Shown one piece after another: positions 1 to 5,110 of a DNA stretch of 5,110 nucleotides (position 1 is its first letter; each line of letters starts with the position of its first letter). This DNA is from an uncultured Lysobacterales bacterium (GTDB lineage Bacteria; Pseudomonadota; Gammaproteobacteria; Xanthomonadales; SZUA-36): assembly GCA_937995275.1 (NCBI GenBank), contig CALKKN010000188.1, positions 1 to 5,110 on the forward strand, read 5' to 3'. Under the pieces are notes generated by a model. It saw nothing but the letters and a program-made list of their open reading frames with translations, did not search any database and was not told the DNA's origin. The position numbers were made by a program, and so were the translations under genes.

Positions 1-2034
1 CGCGATGGCGCCTGAATCCAGCAGCCAGTCGTGGGTCAGGCCGATGGAGAAGGTCCACTCCGCCGCTCGTGGCAGCTTAAGCGCCTTATCCTTCTCGTCG
101 ATGGCACCGTCGCCGTTGAGGTCGAAACGGACGGTCCTGTACGAGGGGTCGACCCAGCCGAGAGAGGCCAGTATCACGGTGTTGCTGCCCACGGCGAAGG
201 TGCCGTCGATCTCGAAGCCGTAAACTTCCGCGTCCGCCGTGTTGCGGATGATCTGCACGACGCCGGCGAACGGATCGGCTTCGTTGACCTCGCGCTGCAT
301 GTCGTCGATGGTGGTGTAGAACACCGCCGCATTCAGGCGGCCGCGGCCGCCCAACTCGGACTTGTACCCGATTTCATAGCTGTCCACGGTCTCCTCGTCG
401 AACGGGCCCGGCCCGAAGTTGACCGTGTCGATGGCGGTGTTGCGCAGGTTGTAACCGCCGGAGCGCTGGCCGCGTGTCCAGTGCGCGTACAGGCGCTGGT
501 CGCCCGACATGAACCAGGTGAAGCCGAGCTTGCCGGACCAGGCGTTCCAGGAATCACTGTCGACGAAATCGTAGGTGCATTCGCCCACGTAGACGACGCA
601 GGGGTTGTTGACGTTGCGGGTCAGCGTGGCGATCTGGGCATCCTTGTCCTCGCTGGTGTAGCGGATACCGGCATTCAGCGTCCACTGGTCGTTCAGGGCA
701 TAGTCGACGGCGGCGAAGCCGGCCAGCGACTCGACCTCGAGGATGCCGCCGCCGGTTTGCGTGAGGGCCGGAGCTAAGCCGCCGGTCGCAAAGCCGAGCA
801 GGTCACGCAGCTCGGAGTAGTTGACCTCGTTATCGAACCAGTAAATGCCCACGGTGACGTTGGCGTTGCCGAAGATGCCGTTGTAGCGCAACTCGTTACT
901 GAACTGCTCCTGTGCGTTGATAGACCGGGCGTGGAACAGCCAGGCGGGCTGCGCGTCGATGTCGCCGTAGGAGTCGTGGAAGTACTCGCGCCACCCGAAG
1001 ATGTTGGTGATCGTGCCGTTGCCGAAGGGGACGTCCCAGTCGAGCTGGGCCGTCACGAAATCGAGCTCCATGTCCAGATAGCCCCGCTCGTCGATCGAAA
1101 AGTCGAAGCTGTCGCGGTCGAAATTGGCGAAAAAGCCCGGCACGCCGCTGCCGTTGGTGTGCGTCTGCGAGGGGGGGCCGTCGTTGTCGGACTCCATGTG
1201 CTCCCAGCGCAGCTGGATGGTCATGGTTTCGGTGGGCTGCCAGGAAATCACCGGCCTGATGATGGTCGTGCTGGCCTTGCCGAAATTGGAACCGTCGTAG
1301 AGGTTCTCGAACCAGCCCTTGTCCTCGTTGTGATAAACGCTGAGCCGCCCGCCCAGGGTGTCGCCGATCGGGCCCGACACGGCGCCCATGAAGTAGTAGT
1401 TCAGCCCACCGTCACCGCCGGGGTTACCGTCCACCGCGGCACGCAGCGACAGCTCGAACTCGTCGGACGGCCGGCGTGTGTTGATCAGTACCGCGCCGCC
1501 GGTCACGTTGCGCCCGAACAGCGTCCCCTGCGGCCCGCGCAGCACCTCCAGGCTCTGGATGTCGAACATGTCGAACACGACGCCGGCATTCAGGCCGAGG
1601 TAGACGCCGTCGATGAACACGCCAACCGTCGGGTCGATGCCCGGGATGGAGCTGTTGATGCCGAGGCCGCGGATCGAGAAGTTGGCGACGCCGCGGGTCG
1701 TGCCGATGTCGTCCATGGCCACGTTGGGCATCGCGATCGACAGGCCTTTCAGGTCGCGGACCTTCAATGCTTCGATCTGGTCGCCGGTAAACGCGGATAC
1801 CGAAATCGGGACCTGTTGCACGGCCTCCTCGCGCTTGCGGGCAGTCACCGTGATCTCTTCCATCAGGGTCGACGATACGCCGGCGCGCTCCTCGTCCTGC
1901 TCCGTTTCTTGTGCCATCGCGGGTGCGGACAACCCGGTTACCAGGCTAAGCAGCGCCGTGGCGAAGAGACGAGCGCAGGTCGGCTGTTGATTCGACGGGG
2001 AAGGGTTGCGGCTCAGGTGGTGGTGCTCTGACAT
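1..2034 (-). CDS. TonB-dependent outer-membrane receptor, C-terminus cut off by window edge
   Basis: Energy-dependent importer of the outer membrane, driven by TonB-ExbB-ExbD; substrate unknown. The reading frame is open for 678 codons from ATG 2034 to base 1 with no stop, so the final barrel strands are missing (relatives are usually about 700-850 residues). Visible parts: a signal peptide with a long polar N-region, a hydrophobic core at about residues 22-36 and probable cleavage after APAMA (41/42); TonB box EEITVTA at 59-65; plug domain at about 70-190 with IRGLG (121-125) and the hallmark VLRGPQGTLFGRN (164-176) followed by TGGAVLINT; then an aromatic-rich beta-barrel. The start is supported by GGAG (plus-strand 2043-2046) 8 nt upstream. 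Oddities: an EF-hand/dockerin-like loop at 638-649 (D638, N640, D642, G643, D646, D649) and a cysteine pair C479/C486, possibly a disulfide in an outer loop. It is divergent from the MFS gene, suggesting paired outer- and inner-membrane uptake. Family assignment is sure; the cargo is not. Confidence 0.96.
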   Translation of the reverse strand, partial: MSEHHHLSRNPSPSNQQPTCARLFATALLSLVTGLSAPAMAQETEQDEERAGVSSTLMEEITVTARKREEAVQQVPISVSAFTGDQIEALKVRDLKGLSIAMPNVAMDDIGTTRGVANFSIRGLGINSSIPGIDPTVGVFIDGVYLGLNAGVVFDMFDIQSLEVLRGPQGTLFGRNVTGGAVLINTRRPSDEFELSLRAAVDGNPGGDGGLNYYFMGAVSGPIGDTLGGRLSVYHNEDKGWFENLYDGSNFGKASTTIIRPVISWQPTETMTIQLRWEHMESDNDGPPSQTHTNGSGVPGFFANFDRDSFDFSIDERGYLDMELDFVTAQLDWDVPFGNGTITNIFGWREYFHDSYGDIDAQPAWLFHARSINAQEQFSNELRYNGIFGNANVTVGIYWFDNEVNYSELRDLLGFATGGLAPALTQTGGGILEVESLAGFAAVDYALNDQWTLNAGIRYTSEDKDAQIATLTRNVNNPCVVYVGECTYDFVDSDSWNAWSGKLGFTWFMSGDQRLYAHWTRGQRSGGYNLRNTAIDTVNFGPGPFDEETVDSYEIGYKSELGGRGRLNAAVFYTTIDDMQREVNEADPFAGVVQIIRNTADAEVYGFEIDGTFAVGSNTVILASLGWVDPSYRTVRFDLNGDGAIDEKDKALKLPRAAEWTFSIGLTHDWLLDSGAIA

Positions 2035-2075
2035 TTTCCAATCTCCACACTTAAGCGTCACTCGAAGCGGTGACC

Positions 2076-2103
2076 TTGATTCGCGAGAATACTCATGTAT
2101 ACA
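2076..2103 (+). promoter_or_regulatory. Possible rightward promoter for the MFS-HMGR-dehydratase operon
   Basis: TTGATT (2076-2081), a 16-nt spacer, then TATACA (2098-2103): 4 of 6 matches in each hexamer. It overlaps the leftward promoter, so the two would compete for RNA polymerase. An alternative is the perfect TATAAT at 2124-2129, but it has no recognisable -35 hexamer 15-18 nt upstream and lies within the 17-bp palindrome. Neither choice is firm. A promoter somewhere in this interval is expected from the divergent layout. Confidence 0.3.
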
Positions 2104-2114
2104 CTGTCGGTCAA
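2086..2114 (-). promoter_or_regulatory. Putative sigma70-type promoter of the TonB-dependent receptor gene
   Basis: On the minus strand TTGACC (2114-2109, 5 of 6 matches to the -35 consensus) is followed after exactly 17 nt by TATTCT (2091-2086, 4 of 6 matches to the -10). Transcription would start near 2079 and give a leader of about 45 nt with GGAG 8 nt before the ATG. An 8-bp palindrome lies inside the spacer. The leader also holds a weak GTCAC/GTGAC inverted repeat (2057-2061 and 2070-2074). Read by eye only. Confidence 0.5.
2096..2103. promoter_or_regulatory. Short palindrome TGTATACA inside the divergent promoter region
   Basis: A perfect 8-bp palindrome lying in the spacer of the leftward promoter and covering the -10 candidate of the rightward one. 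A protein bound here could block both directions. It is short enough to be chance, so the operator role is a guess. Confidence 0.25.
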
Positions 2115-2117
2115 TAT

Positions 2118-2134
2118 GCGGAATATAATTCCGC
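2118..2134. promoter_or_regulatory. 17-bp perfect palindrome GCGGAAT-ATA-ATTCCGC, candidate operator
   Basis: Two perfect 7-bp arms around a 3-bp centre. It sits 3 bp upstream of the leftward -35 hexamer and just downstream of the start expected from the rightward promoter. The symmetry and size fit a dimeric transcription factor site; the GGAAT/ATTCC core loosely resembles IclR-type operators, which is only a suggestion. It is not a terminator: there is no U-tract and it lies between two divergent genes. No regulator gene is in the window, so the partner is unknown. Confidence 0.5.
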
Positions 2135-2168
2135 GATGCGGTACAACTGATCAGGACAGTGAATCCTT

Positions 2169-3500
2169 TTGGTGCAGACCGGCCCGGCCACCCCGACTCC
2201 CCCATTGAACTCCCGCTACCGCTGGTACGTTGTGTGGCTGCTGTTCGTCGTGTACGTGCTGAACTTCGTCGACCGGCAGATCCTGATCATCCTGATGGAG
2301 CCGATCCGGCTCGAATTCGGGTTCTCGGACCGGCAACTGGGCTTGTTGGGCGGCCTGGCATTCGCGTTGCTCTACTCGACGCTCGGCATCCCGATCGCAC
2401 GCCTGGCCGACCGCAGCAACCGCGTCAACATCATTTCGATTTCGATCTTCGTCTGGAGCCTGGCCACCGTGCTGACCGGCTTTGCGCGCACTTTCGGTCA
2501 CCTGCTGCTGGCGCGCGTCGCGGTCGGCATCGGGGAAGCAGGCTGTTCGCCCCCTGCCTATTCCCTGCTGGCGGACTATTTCGAAAGGGACAAGCGGACC
2601 ACCGCGTTTTCGATCTACTCGATGGGCATCTATGGCGGCGTCTTCGTCGGCTTCCTGGTCGGGGCATTCGTCGCAGAGCACTGGGGCTGGCGTGCGGCCT
2701 TCTTCGTGGTCGGGGCCCCGGGGCTGCTGATGGCGCTGGTCGTGAAGTTCACCCTGCGCGAGCCGCCCCGGGGGCTGGCCGACGGCCGGGCGCCGCAGGC
2801 CGAGGCGCCGCCCGTCAGGGAAGTGATCGGGAGTCTGGCGGGAAAACAGACCTTTCGCCACCTGGCCCTCGCCGCCGCGCTGCACGCTTTCGTCGGCTAC
2901 GGCGTCAATGGTTTCCATCCGTCATTCCTGATCCGGACACATGGGTTTACCGTGGGCGAAGTGGGCGTGGTGCTGTCGATCGTCGCGGCGGTCTCGGGGG
3001 TGGGGGGAACCTGGCTCGGCGGCTACCTGGCCGACCGGTTCACCAACCTGTGGAAGGACGTCCGCTGGCAGCTCTGGGTGCCCGGCATTGCGACCCTGAT
3101 CAATGTCCCGCTGGCCCTGATGGCCTACACTTGGCCCGACCGCACTGTGGTGGTCGGCTTGCTCTTCGTCAGCCTGATATTCGGCGTCATGTACCTCGGC
3201 CCCACGTTTGCCACGATCCAGAGGCTGGTCAGTTCGCGCGAGCGGGCAATGGGCGCGGCGCTGCTGCTGCTGGTCATCAACCTCGTGGGCCTGGGTCTCG
3301 GACCGTGGCTGGTCGGCGTGGTGAGCGACCTGATGAACCAGTGGTACCTGGGGGGGGGCGCCGGCGCCGTCACGGCCAAGGCGGCAGGCCTGCGCGCAGC
3401 GCTGGTGATCATGGTGTGCGTCAATGTCTGGTCGTTCGCGCACTACATGCTGGCGGCGCGAACGCTCGAGCGGGATTCCCGCCTGGAAGAAGATCGGTGA
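2169..3500 (+). CDS. MFS transporter, Spinster-like family
   Basis: Inner-membrane secondary transporter of the major facilitator superfamily, 443 residues with about 12 membrane helices, the normal size. Helix 1 (about 18-33) leads into NFVDRQ (32-37), typical of Spinster-like members. Motif A after helix 2 reads GIPIARLADRSNR (73-85; D81, R82, R85), and a second copy in the C-terminal half reads GGYLADR (284-290). R116 and GIGEAG (120-125) mark the helix 4 signature. A hydrophilic loop at about 198-225 joins the halves. The frame is closed by a stop at 2160-2162, so the start must be TTG 2169 or GTG 2172; the first in-frame ATG (residue 43) would delete helix 1. The only Shine-Dalgarno-like AGGA (2153-2156) is 12 nt before TTG, rather far. 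It is the first gene of the plus-strand set, divergent from the receptor, and probably imports or exports the pathway compound. Spinster-like members carry varied organic acids, sugars and lipids, so the substrate cannot be named. A run of nine G (3350-3358) encodes G395-G397 before the last helix. Confidence 0.92.
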   Translation: MVQTGPATPTPPLNSRYRWYVVWLLFVVYVLNFVDRQILIILMEPIRLEFGFSDRQLGLLGGLAFALLYSTLGIPIARLADRSNRVNIISISIFVWSLATVLTGFARTFGHLLLARVAVGIGEAGCSPPAYSLLADYFERDKRTTAFSIYSMGIYGGVFVGFLVGAFVAEHWGWRAAFFVVGAPGLLMALVVKFTLREPPRGLADGRAPQAEAPPVREVIGSLAGKQTFRHLALAAALHAFVGYGVNGFHPSFLIRTHGFTVGEVGVVLSIVAAVSGVGGTWLGGYLADRFTNLWKDVRWQLWVPGIATLINVPLALMAYTWPDRTVVVGLLFVSLIFGVMYLGPTFATIQRLVSSRERAMGAALLLLVINLVGLGLGPWLVGVVSDLMNQWYLGGGAGAVTAKAAGLRAALVIMVCVNVWSFAHYMLAARTLERDSRLEEDR

Positions 3501-3562
3501 AGCAGGAACCGAAGAGCGCGGACCGTAAGTCTGCAAATCCACCACCCGGACCGGAGACCTGA

Positions 3563-4735
3563 ATGTCCCGAGCAGATTCCATCCCCCGCGACAGGGAGAA
3601 CGACTATTCGGTGGAGCAGGCCGCCAGGCGGCGGGAGTTCGTCACCGCGAAGACGGGCGTGGGCCTGCCCACTGTTTCGAGCTTTACGATCGACCCCGGG
3701 GCGACGCGCGGCAACATCGAAAACTTCATCGGCACCATCCAGATGCCGCTGGGCCTGGCCGGTCCATTGCGTATCGTTGGTGAACACGCCAACGGCGACT
3801 TCTACGTGCCACTGGCGACCACCGAAGGCACGCTGGTGGCGAGCTACAGCCGCGGCATGAGGGTCGTCAGCGAGTGCGGCGGCGTCAGGACGACGGTGGT
3901 CAAACATTCGATGCAGCGCGCGCCGGTATTCCTGTTCGCGGACGCCTGGCAGGCGCGCGACTTCGGCGAGTGGCTGGTCAGCGAGTTCGAGGCCATCAAG
4001 GCCGCCGCCGAGAGCACGACCCGAAGCGGCAAGCTGGTCGAGATCGAGCAGTACCCGATCGCCAACATGCTGTACACGCGCTTTTGCTACACGACCGCCG
4101 ACGCGGCGGGGCAGAATATGACCGGCAACGCCACCTTCGCGGCTTGCGAGTGGATCAGGGCGCAGCATCCGCTCAGGCCCCGGTACATCCTCTCGGGCGC
4201 GATCGACACCGACAAGAAACACTCGGCGATGAACCTGATCCAGACGCGCGGCAAACGTGTCATCGCCGAGTTCACGCTCAAGCGCGAGGTCGCCCGGGAC
4301 GTCCTGCGTGTCGACACGGCGACCCTGTACCGGTACCGGCAGATTGCCGCGGTGGGGGCGCTGCAGGCCGGCTCCGCCTACAGCGGCGCTCACTCGGCGA
4401 ACGGCATTGCCGCGCTGTTCATTGCCACCGGCCAGGACGAGGCCAACGTCGCCGAATCGCATGCCGGTATCACCTATGGACAGCTGCTGGACAACGGCGA
4501 TTACTACTGGTCGGTCACGTTGCCGGCCGTGATTTGCGCGACCCATGGCGGCGGCACCGGGCTGCCCACGCAGCGCGAATGCCTCGAGCTGCTCGGCTGC
4601 CACGGAGCGGGCAAGGCTGACAAGCTCGCCGAAATCGTCGCCGCCGTGGTGCTGGCGGGCGACGTTTCGCTGACCTCTGCGGTGCTGGCGGGCGACTGGG
4701 TCACCAGCCACGAGGCGCTGGGGCGCAATCGATGA
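3563..4735 (+). CDS. Hydroxymethylglutaryl-CoA reductase family protein (class I-type catalytic domain)
   Basis: Soluble 390-residue homologue of the HMG-CoA reductase catalytic domain, without the membrane anchor of eukaryotic forms. The family performs a four-electron NAD(P)H-dependent conversion of HMG-CoA to mevalonate plus CoA, or the reverse. Seen: ENFIG (53-57), GLAGPL (64-69), ATTEG (85-89) with catalytic E88, the cofactor loop DAAGQNM (180-186), SG..DTDKK (211-219) with K218, GQD (290-292) with D292, GGGTGLPTQ (329-337), and TSH (381-383) with H383. All four catalytic residues of the human enzyme (E559, K691, D767, H866) thus have equivalents. Against my recollection of the human sequence, R590 aligns with T112 and K735 with I261, so substrate binding may differ. 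The second-signature region reads CATHGGGT instead of the usual GTVGGGT. ATG 3563 has GGAG (3553-3556) 6 nt upstream. The 62-nt gap after the MFS gene has no terminator-like hairpin, and the next gene starts 13 nt downstream, so co-transcription is likely. The family is sure, the reaction less so: mevalonate synthesis, mevalonate catabolism or a different hydroxy acid/acyl-CoA pair are all possible. Confidence 0.9.
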   Translation: MSRADSIPRDRENDYSVEQAARRREFVTAKTGVGLPTVSSFTIDPGATRGNIENFIGTIQMPLGLAGPLRIVGEHANGDFYVPLATTEGTLVASYSRGMRVVSECGGVRTTVVKHSMQRAPVFLFADAWQARDFGEWLVSEFEAIKAAAESTTRSGKLVEIEQYPIANMLYTRFCYTTADAAGQNMTGNATFAACEWIRAQHPLRPRYILSGAIDTDKKHSAMNLIQTRGKRVIAEFTLKREVARDVLRVDTATLYRYRQIAAVGALQAGSAYSGAHSANGIAALFIATGQDEANVAESHAGITYGQLLDNGDYYWSVTLPAVICATHGGGTGLPTQRECLELLGCHGAGKADKLAEIVAAVVLAGDVSLTSAVLAGDWVTSHEALGRNR

Positions 4736-4748
4736 GACGAGGTAGCTG

Positions 4749-5110
4749 ATGGACACGGCACACGAGGAGCACGTTCGCGCCATTCGATCCGGTGCGGAAT
4801 ACATCGACAGTCTACGCGGGCGCAACCTCGACGTCTGGCTGTTCGGCGAGCGGGTGGCCGAACCGGTCGATCACCCCATGATACGGCCGTCGATCAACGC
4901 GGTGGCGGCCACTTACGACCTGGCGGAAGCCAACCCGGAACTGGCGAGCGCGGTTTCCCCTCTCACCGGCGAGCGCATCAACCGCTTTCTGCACATCGCC
5001 GGCAGCCGCGAAGACGTGGTGATGCAGAACAAGATGCAGCGCCGCCTCGGACAGCTGACCGGCACCTGTTTCCAGCGCTGCGTGGGCATGGACGCGCTCA
5101 ACTCCCTGCA
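4749..5110 (+). CDS. 4-hydroxybutyryl-CoA dehydratase / 4-hydroxyphenylacetate 3-hydroxylase family protein, N-terminal part
   Basis: Start of a flavoprotein of the HpaB/AbfD superfamily; 120 codons are present and the frame runs off the right edge (family members are about 480-520 residues). Visible: AEYIDSLR (16-23), VWLFGERV (29-36), VDHPMIRPSIN (40-50), INRF (77-80) and KMQRRLGQLTGTCFQRCVGM (95-114). From memory, these match 4-hydroxybutyryl-CoA dehydratase (AbfD) of Clostridium aminobutyricum better than true HpaB monooxygenases. C107 and C111 (CFQRC) correspond to AbfD C99 and C103, two ligands of its [4Fe-4S] cluster; the other ligands (H292, C299) would lie beyond the window. AbfD uses FAD and the cluster for radical dehydration of 4-hydroxybutyryl-CoA to crotonyl-CoA and also isomerises vinylacetyl-CoA. 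GAGG (4739-4742) lies 6 nt before ATG 4749, and the gap to the HMGR gene is 13 nt, so translation is probably coupled in one operon. An automatic pipeline may name it 4-hydroxyphenylacetate 3-hydroxylase; the cysteine pair argues for the dehydratase branch. Its actual substrate is unknown. Confidence 0.85.
   Translation, partial: MDTAHEEHVRAIRSGAEYIDSLRGRNLDVWLFGERVAEPVDHPMIRPSINAVAATYDLAEANPELASAVSPLTGERINRFLHIAGSREDVVMQNKMQRRLGQLTGTCFQRCVGMDALNSL

Noticed and set aside
1171..1177. Run of seven G in the receptor gene
   Set aside because: The receptor frame stays intact across it, encoding GPP. The run is short, so it gives no sign of a frameshift or switch.
31..2031. Long plus-strand open frames (31-777, 931-2031, 1613-1990) over the receptor gene
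   Set aside because: They lie antisense to a continuous, clearly recognisable TonB-dependent receptor. Their translations are low-complexity Val/Ala/Gly/Arg-rich with no family features, as expected of high-GC shadow frames.
2102..2161. 7-bp inverted repeat CACTGTC (2102-2108) / GACAGTG (2155-2161)
   Set aside because: The arms are short and 46 nt apart. A match of this length is quite likely by chance in an interval this size, and no further pairing extends it.
2159..3562. 467-codon plus-strand frame overlapping the MFS gene
   Set aside because: Its translation is rich in Arg, Gly and Pro with no membrane helices or motifs. The overlapping frame from 2169 has full MFS signatures.
3501..3562. 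Possible terminator or promoter between the MFS and HMGR genes
   Set aside because: No stem-loop with a T-tract and no convincing -35/-10 pair can be seen. The gap is best read as an intra-operon spacer carrying the GGAG ribosome binding site.
3443..4825. 460-codon minus-strand frame opposite the HMGR homologue
   Set aside because: The plus-strand frame carries all HMGR catalytic motifs and has a good ribosome binding site. The antisense frame is an Arg/Val/Asp-rich shadow.

Overview
The window is high-GC, tightly packed DNA of Pseudomonadota type. The outer-membrane TonB-dependent receptor shows the cell is Gram-negative. The receptor's style (TonB box EEITVTA followed by a KREE..QQVPISVSAF plug start) and the Spinster-like transporter suggest an aquatic or soil gammaproteobacterium or a sphingomonad-like alphaproteobacterium. 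No ribosomal or other marker gene is present, so this placement is an inference. I saw no RNA gene, insertion sequence, CRISPR array or integration site.

Layout: bases 1-2034 (minus strand) hold most of a TonB-dependent outer-membrane receptor whose C-terminal end lies beyond the left edge. Bases 2035-2168 are a compact divergent control region. It has a good leftward sigma70-like promoter, a weaker overlapping rightward one, and two palindromes that could be operators. To the right, on the plus strand, three genes look like one operon: a Spinster-like MFS transporter (2169-3500), a class I-type HMG-CoA reductase homologue (3563-4735), and the first 120 codons of a protein of the 4-hydroxybutyryl-CoA dehydratase / HpaB superfamily (4749 to the right edge).

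Working model (inference): the receptor imports a compound across the outer membrane and the MFS protein carries it across the inner membrane. A CoA-dependent pathway then processes it, using an HMGR-fold acyl-CoA/primary-alcohol oxidoreductase and a radical-type [4Fe-4S]/FAD dehydratase. The pair is chemically coherent. HMGR-type enzymes interconvert a hydroxy acid's terminal alcohol with an acyl-CoA, and the AbfD-type enzyme dehydrates 4-hydroxyacyl-CoAs. The HMGR homologue keeps the four catalytic residues but seems to lack two basic residues that help hold HMG in the human enzyme. Its substrate may therefore not be HMG-CoA. The true substrate cannot be read from this window.
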